Translations under genes and position numbers: made by a program
The notes under the pieces: generated by a model
Database searches by the model: none
What the model was told of the DNA's origin: nothing
Seen by the model: the letters and a program-made list of their open reading frames with translations, nothing else
Assembly: GCF_014138045.1 (NCBI RefSeq)
Contig: NZ_JACGXA010000001.1
Coordinates: forward strand, 493,501-557,500
Reading direction: 5' to 3'
From: Nocardioides ginsengisegetis
GTDB taxonomy: Bacteria; Actinomycetota; Actinomycetes; Propionibacteriales; Nocardioidaceae
DNA length: 64,000 nucleotides
In this document: in pieces, positions 55,190 through 64,000 of the stretch
How positions within the stretch are numbered: the first letter of the stretch is position 1
Layout: every line of letters starts with the position of its first letter

Positions 55190-56241
55190 CCCGCCAGGTC
55201 CACGACCTCACCGGCCCCGGTCCTTGCCGCATCACGCAGTACGCCGGTGGGTCGCATGCCGACGGCCTCCAGGACGCGCCGCGAGGCGACGTTGGGGGCC
55301 GAGGCGTAGGCCACGAGCCGGTCGAGGCCGAGGGTGCCGAAGGCGTGGTCGACGGCCAGGGCGGCCGCCCGCTGGGTCAGGCCGCGGCCGCGGGCGTCCG
55401 GGTGCGTCCAGTAGCCCAGCTCGGGATCCTCCATGCGGTAGAGCCCCACGACGCCGAGCAGCAGGTCGTCGGCCGGGTCGCAGAAGGCCCACGTGATCGT
55501 GTGGTTGGTGGCGAGCCGCTCGGTCACCCGGTCGACGTAGGCGCGGCCGGCGGCCTCGTCGGGGTCGCGCGGCATGAACGCCAGCCAGTACTGCACCTGC
55601 GGGTCGCCGATGCCCTCGACCACCCGCGGCACGTCGGCCTCGGTGAAGGGCCGCAGCCGGACGCTCTCGCCCTCGACCACGGGGTTGTCGAGCCACGTGG
55701 TGCGCGGCGCCATCGCCTCGCCGCGGAGCAGGGTGCCGACCCACGCGTCGGTCAGCTCACCGCGGTGGTCCAGCCACTGGCGGACCGTCCCGTCGACGGA
55801 GAAGCCCAGTCGCCAGGCGACCTTGCGCGAGGCCCAGTTGCCGTGGTTGGCCCACCAGACGACCGTGTCCAGGCTCTTCTCCGCGAAGCCCCACTCGAGG
55901 AGCAGCCGCAGCCCGCGCTCCATCGCCCCGGTGCCGCGGGCGGCCGGGTGCGAGCCGTAGGCGATCTCGGCTCGGCCGGAGTCCCGGTTGCGCAGCGAGA
56001 TCGTGCCGGCGTACCGGCCCTCGTGCTCGACCGCGAAGCCCCACTCGGTGTCCTCGCGCCAGCCGGCGGGCAGCACCTCCTCGACGAAGCCCGCGGCGTG
56101 CTGGTGCTCGTAGGGCACCGGCACCGTCGTCCACCGCTGTGACAAGGGGTCCGTGCCCTGCTCGTAGACGCCCGGGATGTCGTCGGCCCGGTGCGCGCGG
56201 AGGGTCACGGTGCCGTCGGTGAGCGTGGGGGCGGTCGTCAT
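55090..56241 (-). CDS. Tandem GNAT N-acetyltransferase
   Basis: The product is 383 residues made of two RimJ/RimL-type GNAT domains. The first (about 8-170) shows TVTLRAHRADD, GSHPAARGTGAMERGLRLLLEWGF and NHGNWASRKVAWRLGF. The second (about 180-355) shows SVRLRPFTEADVP, YWTHPDARGRGLTQRAAALAVDHAF and NVASRRVLEAVGM. The acetyl-CoA loop (R/QxxGxG/A type) is present in both. The substrate is unknown. The start is ATG at 56241. The final 28 residues extend past the fold and lie antisense to the MFS gene. Confidence 0.88.
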   Translation of the reverse strand: MTTAPTLTDGTVTLRAHRADDIPGVYEQGTDPLSQRWTTVPVPYEHQHAAGFVEEVLPAGWREDTEWGFAVEHEGRYAGTISLRNRDSGRAEIAYGSHPAARGTGAMERGLRLLLEWGFAEKSLDTVVWWANHGNWASRKVAWRLGFSVDGTVRQWLDHRGELTDAWVGTLLRGEAMAPRTTWLDNPVVEGESVRLRPFTEADVPRVVEGIGDPQVQYWLAFMPRDPDEAAGRAYVDRVTERLATNHTITWAFCDPADDLLLGVVGLYRMEDPELGYWTHPDARGRGLTQRAAALAVDHAFGTLGLDRLVAYASAPNVASRRVLEAVGMRPTGVLRDAARTGAGEVVDLAGYDLLSREWRAAEARMTTSPPTDSATPTSAGAR

Positions 56242-56314
56242 GGCCGAACCCTGCCAACGCCGGGGGTTCGGGGCAAACCGATAACCCCGCGGGGTCCCCG
56301 CTCGTTGGCTGCCC

Positions 56315-57796
56315 ATGCGCCCAGTCCGTCTCGCCCTCGCTGCCCTGGTGGCCGGCCTCCTCGCCCTCACAGCGGTGCCGGCCCACGCCGACGGCGGTCC
56401 GTCGCGCGCACGGCCGCACGGCCGCTTCATCCTCGACCCCGCGGGACGCGTGCTGGTCCTGCACGGGCTCAACATGGTCTACAAGCGCGGCTCCTACGCC
56501 CCCGACGAGACCGGCTTCGGCCGTGACGACGCACGCTTCCTCGCCCACCACGGCTTCACCACGGTCCGGCTCGGCCTGATCTGGAAGGCCGTGGAGCCGC
56601 AGCCGGGGCAGTACGACGACGCCTACCTCGCGCGGGTCCGGCACACCACCCGCCTGCTGGCCGACGCCGGGATCTGGACCCTGCTCGACTTCCACCAGGA
56701 CCTGTTCAACGAGCGCTTCCAGGGCGAGGGCGCTCCCGACTGGGCCGTCCAGGACGACGGCCTGCCGGCGCAGCCGCAGACCGGCTTCCCCTACAACTAC
56801 TTCGGCATGCAGGCCCTCAACCGCGCCTTCGACCACTTCTGGGCCAACGACCCGGGTCCCGGCGGCGTCGGGCTCCAGGACCGGTACGCCGCGGCCTGGG
56901 CCCACGTGACGTCGTACTTCTCCGGGACACCGCGGGTCCTGGGTGTCGACCTCTTCAACGAGCCGTGGCCCGGCACCGGCTGGCAGCAGTGCGCCAACCC
57001 CGCCGGGTGCCCCGCCTTCGACGCCACCCTGCAGACCTTCACGCAGCGCTCGATCGACGCGATCCGCGCGGTCGACCGGCGCACGGCGGTCTTCTACGAG
57101 CCGCAGGTCCTGTTCAACAACGGCTCCCAGACCTCGGTCACCCCGACCGGGAGCCGGCTCGGCTTCTCCTTTCACGACTACTGCCTCACCGCCGACGCCG
57201 GCACGGGGGAGAGCGGCGGCCAGGAGGGCTGCAGCACCTTCGACGACCTGGTCTTCACCAACGCCGACGACCACGTGGCCGCGAGCGGGGACGCGCCGCT
57301 GCTGACGGAGTTCGGCGCGACGACCAAGCAGTCGACGATCACGACCATGGTCGACCGGGCGGCCGCGCACCTGACCGGCTGGCAGTACTGGGCCTACTGC
57401 GGGTGCGAGGACCCGACCACCACCGGCCCGGGCGCCACCCAGGCGCTGGTCCTCGACCCGTCGAAGGCGCCGCGGGGAGGCAACGTCGACTGGGCCAAGA
57501 TGCGCTCCCTGGTCGTCCCGCACCCCCTCGCGGTGGCCGGCACGCCGACGGCGTACTCGTTCGCGCGGCAGTCCCGGGTCTTCCGCGCCGCGTGGTCGAC
57601 CGCGCGGGCAGGCGGCTCCGGCAGCTTCGCCGCCGGCAGCCGCACCACGATCTCGGTGCCGGCGTACGTCTACAGGAGCGGGTACGCCGTGCGCGTCACC
57701 GGCGGGCACGTCGTCTCGCGCGCCGGGGCCCGCACGCTCGTGGTGGCGCAGGATGCCGGCGCCGAGGCGGTGCGCGTGGTCGTGCACCCGGCCTGA
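56315..57796 (+). CDS. Secreted GH5 glycoside hydrolase, endoglycoceramidase-like
   Basis: The product is 493 residues. A signal peptide (LALAALVAGLLALTAVPAHA) is followed by a GH5 TIM-barrel (about 35-395). Motifs are LVLHGLNMVYKRG, FTTVRLGLIWKAVEP, LLDFHQDLFNE, VDLFNEPWPGTGW (acid/base Glu), FSFHDYC and LLTEFGATT (nucleophile Glu). A beta-sandwich domain fills the C-terminus. This layout matches endoglycoceramidases, known from Rhodococcus, which release glycans from glycolipids; close relatives act on steryl glucosides. It is secreted, so it probably acts on external glycolipids. Confidence 0.88.
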   Translation: MRPVRLALAALVAGLLALTAVPAHADGGPSRARPHGRFILDPAGRVLVLHGLNMVYKRGSYAPDETGFGRDDARFLAHHGFTTVRLGLIWKAVEPQPGQYDDAYLARVRHTTRLLADAGIWTLLDFHQDLFNERFQGEGAPDWAVQDDGLPAQPQTGFPYNYFGMQALNRAFDHFWANDPGPGGVGLQDRYAAAWAHVTSYFSGTPRVLGVDLFNEPWPGTGWQQCANPAGCPAFDATLQTFTQRSIDAIRAVDRRTAVFYEPQVLFNNGSQTSVTPTGSRLGFSFHDYCLTADAGTGESGGQEGCSTFDDLVFTNADDHVAASGDAPLLTEFGATTKQSTITTMVDRAAAHLTGWQYWAYCGCEDPTTTGPGATQALVLDPSKAPRGGNVDWAKMRSLVVPHPLAVAGTPTAYSFARQSRVFRAAWSTARAGGSGSFAAGSRTTISVPAYVYRSGYAVRVTGGHVVSRAGARTLVVAQDAGAEAVRVVVHPA

Positions 57797-57895
57797 GTCG
57801 GGCACCACCCGATCGGGGTGGCACGTTCGGGTCATTGCCGGGCCTTCGCGCCACGCCCTGCAATGGAGGCCGACCCCGACCCGGAGGAGAGCCCC

Positions 57896-59278
57896 ATGGA
57901 GATCCCGACCACGCGCCCGACCCTGACCCCCGACGACGAGGGCTACGACGAGGCGAGGAGGGTCTTCAACGGCATGATCGACCGCCGGCCGGCACGGATC
58001 GTTCGCTGCACGAACGCGCACGAGGTGGCCGCGGGGCTGATGGCCGCCCGGGCCGAGGGCCTCCCGGTCTCGGTCTACGGCGGCGGGCACAGTGTCACCG
58101 GCTCCGCCGTCATCGACGACGGCGTCTGCCTCGACCTGCGGCTGATCGACGACATCGCGGTCGACGCGGAGCGGCGCGAGCTCCGGGTCGGCGGTGGCGC
58201 CCGCTGGGGCGAGGTGGACGCGGCGACCCAGGAGCACGGCCTCGCGGTCACCGGGGGCCGGGTGTCCACGACCGGTGTCGGGGGGCTCGCGCTCGGCTCG
58301 GGCAGCGGCTGGATCGAGCGCTACGCCGGCCTGACCTGCGACAGCCTGCTCGAGGCCGAGATCGTGACCGCCGACGGCCGGATCGTGATGGCCTCGGAGA
58401 AGGAGAACCCCGACCTGTTCTGGGCGATCCGCGGAGGCGGCGGCAACTTCGGGATCGTCACCCACTTCACGTTCCGCCTGCACGAGGTCGGCCCGATCGT
58501 GCTCGGCGGCATGCTGCTCTACCCCGGCCACATGGCTCGCGAGGTGCTCGCGTTCTGGCGCGACTTCGTCACCGACGGCCCCGACGCGCTCGGCAGCGGC
58601 GTCGCCCTCATCACCGCCCCGCCGGCCGACTTCGTGCCCGAGCCCGCCCGCGGCAAGCCGGCCGTCGGCGTGATCATCTGCTACGCCGGCCCGCTCGACG
58701 AGGCCGAGCACGTGCTGGCCCCGATGCGCGAGTTCGGGCCCCCGGCGGTCGACCTGCTCCAGCCGATGCCGTACGTCGCGGTGCAGCAGCTGCTCGACCC
58801 CGGGAACCCGGCGGGCATGCACAACTACTGGAGCGGCGACTTCCTCGCCGAGTTCCCCGACGAGGCCATCGACGCGTTCGTCTCCCACTCCCAGCCGCCG
58901 GTCTCCCCGATGAGCCAGATGATCGTCGTCGCCGGGGGCGGCGTGCTGGCCCGTGTCGAGGAGGACGCGATGGCCTTCGGCCAGCGGCAGGCGCCGTTCA
59001 ACCTGCACCTGCTCTCGATGTGGGAGCCGGACCACGCCCAGGACCAGGCCAACATCGACTTCACCCGGCGCCTCGTGGCCGCGATGCAGCCCTGGACGAC
59101 CGGCAACGCCTACCTGAACTTCATCGGTGACGAGGGGGTCGGCCGCGTCGAGGCGGCCTTCGGGCCCGAGAAGTACGCCCGGCTCCAGCAGATCAAGGCC
59201 GTCTGGGACCCCACCAACGTGTTCTGCCACAACCAGAACATCGTCCCCGCGACGGCACCCGCCGCGTCCACCGTCTGA
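57896..59278 (+). CDS. FAD-linked oxidase, berberine-bridge type
   Basis: The product is 460 residues. The FAD-binding PCMH domain (about 35-210) has VYGGGHSVTGSAV with the His that links FAD, and GVGGLALGSGSGW. The second covalent Cys found in bicovalent enzymes is replaced by Thr (STTGVGG). A BBE-type C-terminal segment (LNFIGDEG ... WDPTNVFCHNQNI) is present. It oxidises sugars, alcohols or alkaloid-like compounds; substrate unknown. GGAGGAG before the ATG at 57896 sets the start. Confidence 0.9.
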   Translation: MEIPTTRPTLTPDDEGYDEARRVFNGMIDRRPARIVRCTNAHEVAAGLMAARAEGLPVSVYGGGHSVTGSAVIDDGVCLDLRLIDDIAVDAERRELRVGGGARWGEVDAATQEHGLAVTGGRVSTTGVGGLALGSGSGWIERYAGLTCDSLLEAEIVTADGRIVMASEKENPDLFWAIRGGGGNFGIVTHFTFRLHEVGPIVLGGMLLYPGHMAREVLAFWRDFVTDGPDALGSGVALITAPPADFVPEPARGKPAVGVIICYAGPLDEAEHVLAPMREFGPPAVDLLQPMPYVAVQQLLDPGNPAGMHNYWSGDFLAEFPDEAIDAFVSHSQPPVSPMSQMIVVAGGGVLARVEEDAMAFGQRQAPFNLHLLSMWEPDHAQDQANIDFTRRLVAAMQPWTTGNAYLNFIGDEGVGRVEAAFGPEKYARLQQIKAVWDPTNVFCHNQNIVPATAPAASTV

Positions 59279-59353
59279 CCCCGCCGCCGAGACCGTCGCG
59301 CGCGCCCGCGCCCGCGCCAGACCCCGCACGGGTCGGGCGCGGCCGGATCGTGA

Positions 59354-60424
<1,071 letters not shown>

Positions 60425-60434
60425 GGTCTTCCAG

Positions 60435-60956
60435 ATGCCGACCATCGGAGTAGCCGTCGCGATCCCGGAGCCCTGGGCCACCGAGCTCCAGGACTACCGC
60501 ACGGCTGTCGGCGACACGACCGCGGCGATGATCCCCACGCACATCACGTTGGTCCCGCCGACCGACGTGACCGACGACGACCTCACCGAGATCGAGAAGC
60601 ACCTCGCCGACGTCGCGGGGGAGACCGAGGGCTTCTGCGTGCACCTGCGCGGCACCGGCACCTTCCGCCCGGTCTCGCCGGTCGTCTTCGTGACCCTGGT
60701 CGAGGGCATCTCCCAGTGCGAGCAGCTCGCGGCCGCCGTACGCCGTGGTCCGCTCGACGTCGAGATCTCCTTCCCCTACCACCCCCACGTCACCGTCGCC
60801 CACCACCTGGCGGACGACCTGCTCGACCGGGCCTTCGAGGAGCTCGCGGGCTTCGACTGCACCTTCGACGTCGACGACTTCCACCTCTACGTGCACGACG
60901 AGGAGATCGGCTGGCAGCCGACGCGTGACTTCCCGCTCTGCGGGGCACGCTCCTGA
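60435..60956 (+). CDS. 2'-5' RNA ligase-like 2H phosphoesterase
   Basis: The product is 173 residues with two HxT motifs typical of the 2H superfamily: THITLVPP (near residue 37) and HPHVTVAHH (near residue 117). These enzymes act on 2',5'-phosphodiesters or cyclic phosphates of RNA or nucleotides. The start is ATG at 60435. TAGGGT, which includes the trpS stop codon, ends 7 nt before it and could give a leaderless transcript. yihY follows after 1 bp. Confidence 0.87.
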   Translation: MPTIGVAVAIPEPWATELQDYRTAVGDTTAAMIPTHITLVPPTDVTDDDLTEIEKHLADVAGETEGFCVHLRGTGTFRPVSPVVFVTLVEGISQCEQLAAAVRRGPLDVEISFPYHPHVTVAHHLADDLLDRAFEELAGFDCTFDVDDFHLYVHDEEIGWQPTRDFPLCGARS

Positions 60957-60957
60957 C

Positions 60958-62016
60958 ATGGCATCACTCAAGGAACGGGCCACCGCCCGACTGGCCGAGC
61001 TGCGCCGCCGTCGACCTTCCGTCGACCACGCGGTGCGGATGCAGCAGCACTACGGCGCGGTGAAGGCCGGCCAGCAGGCGGGCGCGGTGACCTACTTCGG
61101 CTTCCTGTCCTTCTTCCCGATCCTGGCCCTCGCGGTGTTCGTGGTCGGCTACGTGTCGTGGGTCTACCCGGCGGCCAACCACAACCTCCGCGACGCGATC
61201 GAGTCCGTGCTGCCCGGTCTGATCGGCGACCAGAAGGGCCAGATCTCACTGGCCAACATCCGCACCTTCTCCGGCTGGGCCGGGCTCGTCGGCGTGCTCG
61301 GTGTCCTCTACTCCGGCCTCGGCTGGGTCTCGGCGCTGCGCGACGCCCTGACCGTGGTGTTCGAGCTGCCGGCCAAGCAACAGCCCGGGTTCGTGCGCGG
61401 CAAGGCGCGTGACCTGCTCACCCTGGTCGCGATCGGGCTGGTGCTGCTGGTCACGGTCGCGGTGGCCGGCTTCGCCCGCGGCTTCTCGGGCAACCTGCTG
61501 GACTGGCTGGGCCTCGGCACCGAGCTCGGCTGGCTGGTCGGACTGGTCACCGTCGTCCTCGGCCTGGCCGCCAACACCCTGCTGTTCTTCCTCATGTTCA
61601 AGCTGCTCGCCGAGCCGCCCACGCCGAGCCGCTCCCTGTGGCGGGGCGCCCTGCTCGGGGCGGTGCTGTTCGAGGTGCTGAAGCAGGCCTCGCAGTACCT
61701 CCTCGCCTCGACCAAGGGCCAGCCGGCCTTCCAGGCCTTCGGGATCGCGCTGATCCTGCTCGTCTGGATCAACTACTTCTCGCGCGTCGTCCTCTACGCC
61801 GCCGCCTTCGCGCACACGACGCCCGAGGCGCGCGCCCAGCGCGTCGCCGACCCGGCCGAGCCCGTGCAGGGCCCGCCGTCGCCGCCGGTGACCGTCGACC
61901 ACGTCCCGCAGGAGGCCACGATGGCGGCGCCCGGCCGGTCCTGGGTCGGCCCCTTCGCGGCCGGGAGCGTGACCGCGCTCGGACTCGTCGCCGCACTCCG
62001 GAAGAAGGACTCGTGA
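60958..62016 (+). CDS. yihY: YihY/BrkB-family membrane protein
   Basis: The product is 352 residues with about six membrane helices (about 45-290). YFGFLSFFPILALAVFVVGYV and GWVSALRDALTVVFELP are typical, as is FGIALILLVWINYFSRVVLYAAAFAH in parts. A cytoplasmic, proline-rich C-terminal tail follows. The family was once labelled RNase BN; real function is unclear. It is coupled to the downstream small gene by a 4-bp overlap. Confidence 0.9.
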   Translation: MASLKERATARLAELRRRRPSVDHAVRMQQHYGAVKAGQQAGAVTYFGFLSFFPILALAVFVVGYVSWVYPAANHNLRDAIESVLPGLIGDQKGQISLANIRTFSGWAGLVGVLGVLYSGLGWVSALRDALTVVFELPAKQQPGFVRGKARDLLTLVAIGLVLLVTVAVAGFARGFSGNLLDWLGLGTELGWLVGLVTVVLGLAANTLLFFLMFKLLAEPPTPSRSLWRGALLGAVLFEVLKQASQYLLASTKGQPAFQAFGIALILLVWINYFSRVVLYAAAFAHTTPEARAQRVADPAEPVQGPPSPPVTVDHVPQEATMAAPGRSWVGPFAAGSVTALGLVAALRKKDS

Positions 62017-62240
62017 AGTTCGAACGCAAGCACGCCTGGCTGCTCCTCGTGGTGGCCCTCTGGAACGTCCTCATCTGGCTGACGTTCGCCAAGAACCTCT
62101 CGGCGGCGCACTCCCGCGGCGAGTCCCACCCCACCGGCTACTGGGTCGCCCACACGATCCTGATCGTCGTGGACCTCGTCATCGCTGGCGTCCTCGGCGC
62201 CCTCGCCGCGAAGGCCTTCCGGGCGACGCGGTCCTCCTGA
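62013..62240 (+). CDS. SCO4848-type small membrane protein
   Basis: The product is 75 residues with two helices (WLLLVVALWNVLIWLTFA and WVAHTILIVVDLVIAGVLGALAA). It begins VKFERKHAWLLL from a GTG that overlaps the yihY stop (GTGA). This N-terminus and position match SCO4848-family proteins. Function unknown. Confidence 0.85.
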   Translation: MKFERKHAWLLLVVALWNVLIWLTFAKNLSAAHSRGESHPTGYWVAHTILIVVDLVIAGVLGALAAKAFRATRSS

Positions 62241-62311
62241 TTCCTGCCGACTCCGGCGCTCTCCGGCGCCGCGCGGTCGCGGGTGAGGTGGCTGGGGGAG
62301 CTGTGTGGGTC

Positions 62312-62337
62312 GGAATCGCCGGTTCACCGGCGATTCC
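62312..62337 (+). repeat. Perfect palindromic hairpin with TTCA loop
   Basis: GGAATCGCCGG (62312-62322) pairs perfectly with CCGGCGATTCC (62327-62337). It lies after the trpS-yihY operon and may end transcription or be a mobile palindrome. A second stem, TCCTGCG/CGCAGGA, lies at 62342-62357. Confidence 0.6.
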
Positions 62338-62349
62338 TCCCTCCTGCGT

Positions 62350-62393
62350 GCGCAGGATCATCACGGGGCGCGCGGAAATGATGATCGTGCGCA
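62350..62393. repeat. Imperfect inverted repeat before the cysteine dioxygenase gene
   Basis: GCGCAGGATCATCA near 62350 is matched by TGATGATCGTGCGC ending near 62392, with one mismatch, around a GC-rich centre. A smaller inverted repeat GACAT-GTGAG-ATGTC lies at 62428-62442, closer to the promoter. Either could bind a regulator. Confidence 0.4.
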
Positions 62394-62470
62394 CTCGGGC
62401 CCTTGGCCGTGATGTCGTCGCAGTCAGGACATGTGAGATGTCTTAGCGGTGTAAGTCTATGTAGTTGATA

Positions 62471-62476
62471 TACATT
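62471..62476 (+). promoter_or_regulatory. -10 element predicting a leaderless mRNA
   Basis: TACATT (TANNNT) ends exactly 6 nt before the ATG at 62483. The region around it is locally AT-rich. No Shine-Dalgarno sequence is present, which supports leaderless translation of the dioxygenase. Confidence 0.5.
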
Positions 62477-62482
62477 GGTCGC

Positions 62483-62935
62483 ATGTCCGACCTCACCGTC
62501 ACGCTTCCCCTGCTCGAGACCCTGCGCGCCCAGGCCCGGGACCCCGGCCTCCTCGACCTGGTCCAGCGCCACCCGACCGAGAGGTCCTGGCTCCAGCTGC
62601 CGTCACACGACGACGTGACCATGTGGCTGATCGCCTGGCCCGCCGGATCCAGCACCGACTGGCACGACCACGGACCGGCGTCCGGGGCCTTCGTCGTGCT
62701 GGAGGGGACGCTGGTCGAGCACAGCTGGCTGGGGGCGCTCCGGGTCTGCCGCCTGGGCGTGGGCGACGCCCGCGAGTTCGCCCCCGACCACGTCCACGAC
62801 GTGCGCAACACCTCCGCGAGGCCGGCGGTGTCCCTGCACGCCTACTCCCCGCGGCTGGAGGCGATGACGCGCTACCGTTTCCTGGGGGACCGCATCGAGG
62901 CGATCGGGGTCGAGAGGGCCGGTGAGGGCTGGTGA
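62483..62935 (+). CDS. Cysteine dioxygenase-family cupin
   Basis: The product is 150 residues. The cupin metal site is seen in DWHDHGPASGAFVVLEG (His-x-His) and in DHVHDVRN (third His). It lacks the Cys-Tyr cofactor pair in an obvious form, as is common in bacterial enzymes. It likely oxidises cysteine or a similar thiol to the sulfinate. The ATG at 62483 fits the family; an upstream ATG at 62465 would include promoter bases. It is coupled to a rhodanese gene, pointing to sulfur metabolism. Confidence 0.87.
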   Translation: MSDLTVTLPLLETLRAQARDPGLLDLVQRHPTERSWLQLPSHDDVTMWLIAWPAGSSTDWHDHGPASGAFVVLEGTLVEHSWLGALRVCRLGVGDAREFAPDHVHDVRNTSARPAVSLHAYSPRLEAMTRYRFLGDRIEAIGVERAGEGW

Positions 62936-63354
62936 GCGGTGACGAGACGCCCCGCTACGACGGCGTGGACGAGATGCTGGCCGACGCCCGCTCCCACCTC
63001 GACCGCGTCGACGCGGCCGAGGCGCACCGGGAGCTGCTCGCCGGAGACGCCCTCCTCGTCGACATCCGGCCCGCCGCCCAGCGCCGGGCGGAGGGCGAGG
63101 TGGACCCTGGGCTGCCGGTGCAGGTGATCGAGCGCAACGTGCTCGAGTGGCGGTTCGACCCGCGCAGCGACGCGCGGGTCCCGGAGGCGTCGTACGACGC
63201 CCGGGTGATCGTGCTGTGCCAGGAGGGCTACACCTCGTCGCTGGCCGCCCATGCGCTGCAGCAGCTGGGGATCCACCGGGCCACCGATGTGGTCGGGGGC
63301 TTCGCCGCGTGGCGGGAGGCGGGCCTGCCCGTCGCAGCCGACCCCCACCCATGA
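62932..63354 (+). CDS. Rhodanese-like sulfurtransferase
   Basis: The product is 140 residues with one rhodanese domain (about 30-135). The active-site loop is VLCQEGYTSSLAA with the catalytic Cys, and DVVGGFAAWREAGLP closes the fold. It moves sulfane sulfur from thiosulfate or persulfides. The start is GTG at 62932, overlapping the dioxygenase stop by 4 bp. The pair likely acts together on cysteine-derived sulfur. Confidence 0.9.
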   Translation: MSGDETPRYDGVDEMLADARSHLDRVDAAEAHRELLAGDALLVDIRPAAQRRAEGEVDPGLPVQVIERNVLEWRFDPRSDARVPEASYDARVIVLCQEGYTSSLAAHALQQLGIHRATDVVGGFAAWREAGLPVAADPHP

Positions 63355-63418
63355 CCTGACTCGTTGACGGCGGCATTCGCGCGTGGAACCGTGAGACGGG
63401 TCCGGAAGGGGGAGTGCG

Positions 63419-64000
63419 ATGCCCCGACAGGGTCTGCCTCGTGTGGCACTGGTGATCCTCGGATTCGTGACGCTGCTCGCGTGCACCGAGTCGCCGCCGT
63501 CTGCCCGACCGCTGCCGAGCCACGCGGAGATCGCCGACGGGATCGCCGAGTTCGCGCCGCTGATCGACGGCTTCGACCAGGTGCGGGCCATCGTCGTGCA
63601 TGCCGACGGTGACATGGTCTTCGAGGAGTACTACGGGACGTCGGGGGAGGCCTACTGGAACACGCAGTCCGTCACCAAGAGCGTGATGTCGACCCTGGTC
63701 GGCATTGCCATCGGCGAAGGACTGATCCAGAGCGTCGACCAGACTCTGGGCGAGCTGCTGCCCGCGTATGCCTCCGACATGTCGCCAGCGATCGCCGCCA
63801 CCACCCTCCGGCAGGTGCTCACGATGACCGCGGGCTTCGGCAACCCCATGAGCCCGACGGTCACCGACTTCACCGGATCGAAGGATTGGGTGCGGAGCAT
63901 CCTGGCCAACCCCGTCTCCCCGCCGGGGGCGGACTTCGCCTATTCCAACGGGGACGCTCACCTGCTGTCGGCCGTCCTCCGGGAGGCGACCGGCATGTCC
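63419..64000 (+). CDS. Serine beta-lactamase-like hydrolase lipoprotein, C-terminus cut
   Basis: 194 codons are visible before the window ends. A short signal peptide ends in LLAC, so the protein should be lipidated at that Cys. The class C-like domain begins near residue 45. The catalytic SxxK is in NTQSVTKSVMSTLVG, and the second-motif Tyr is in FAYSNGDAHLLSAV (YSN). Such proteins are esterases, D-aminopeptidases or penicillin-binding proteins. GGGGGAG precedes the ATG at 63419. Missing parts include the third motif. Confidence 0.88.
   Translation, partial: MPRQGLPRVALVILGFVTLLACTESPPSARPLPSHAEIADGIAEFAPLIDGFDQVRAIVVHADGDMVFEEYYGTSGEAYWNTQSVTKSVMSTLVGIAIGEGLIQSVDQTLGELLPAYASDMSPAIAATTLRQVLTMTAGFGNPMSPTVTDFTGSKDWVRSILANPVSPPGADFAYSNGDAHLLSAVLREATGMS

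Overview
The window is high-GC DNA from an actinobacterium, most likely a Nocardioides-type member of the Propionibacteriales. This rests on codon use and gene content, not on a search. The clues are a monomeric NADP isocitrate dehydrogenase, an F420-type LLM oxidoreductase, a SARP regulator, DUF222/HNH repeat genes, a Nur-type nickel box, and the order perM-purN-purH-folD-DUF3017. No tRNA, rRNA, CRISPR array or prophage was seen. Both end genes are cut by the window.

Layout. 1-8.9 kb: a truncated MMPL transporter, a secreted RTX-repeat protein, DUF222/HNH copy 1, and catabolic enzymes (acyl-CoA dehydrogenase, isochorismatase-like hydrolase, aldehyde dehydrogenase, LLM oxidoreductase). 8.9-15.8 kb: an OafA/SGNH acyltransferase and a giant SARP-STAND-WD40 regulator with an 11-bp-spaced direct repeat upstream. 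15.8-21.5 kb: a heterodimeric ABC exporter, a DUF6328 membrane protein, a YbaK-type deacylase and a glycerophosphodiesterase. 21.5-25.4 kb: a PspC-rich envelope-stress cluster with a PspC-histidine kinase and a response regulator. 25.4-30.8 kb: a secreted protein, DUF222/HNH copy 2, a YcaQ/AlkX-like glycosylase, a NiCoT transporter under a Nur box, and XdhC. 30.9-37.6 kb: pcrA, an M23 peptidase, a DHFR-like reductase and sucCD. 37.6-41.5 kb: an ECF sigma factor with a membrane partner, beside a single-chain sigma-membrane-sensor fusion. 41.6-46.5 kb: the purine/one-carbon operon with a ZTP riboswitch before purH. 46.5-53.2 kb: palindromic repeats, mdh, a lipoprotein, an aquaporin, icd and a second sigma pair. 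53.2-64 kb: a DUF402 protein, an MFS transporter, tandem GNAT, GH5, a BBE oxidoreductase, trpS-ligT-yihY-SCO4848, cysteine dioxygenase with rhodanese, and a truncated serine hydrolase.

Central metabolism is well represented (TCA: mdh, icd, sucCD; purines: purN, purH, folD). These genes alternate with regulatory and envelope modules.

The most unusual item is the DUF222/HNH element. Two full copies share a conserved, apparently structured leader of about 200 nt. A third, gene-less leader lies inverted on the far side of copy 1, so that gene is bracketed by inverted repeats 94% identical over 80 bp. Other notable items are a 24-bp palindromic operator shared by two catabolic genes, complementary active-site degeneration in the ABC pair, and several promoters that predict leaderless mRNAs.
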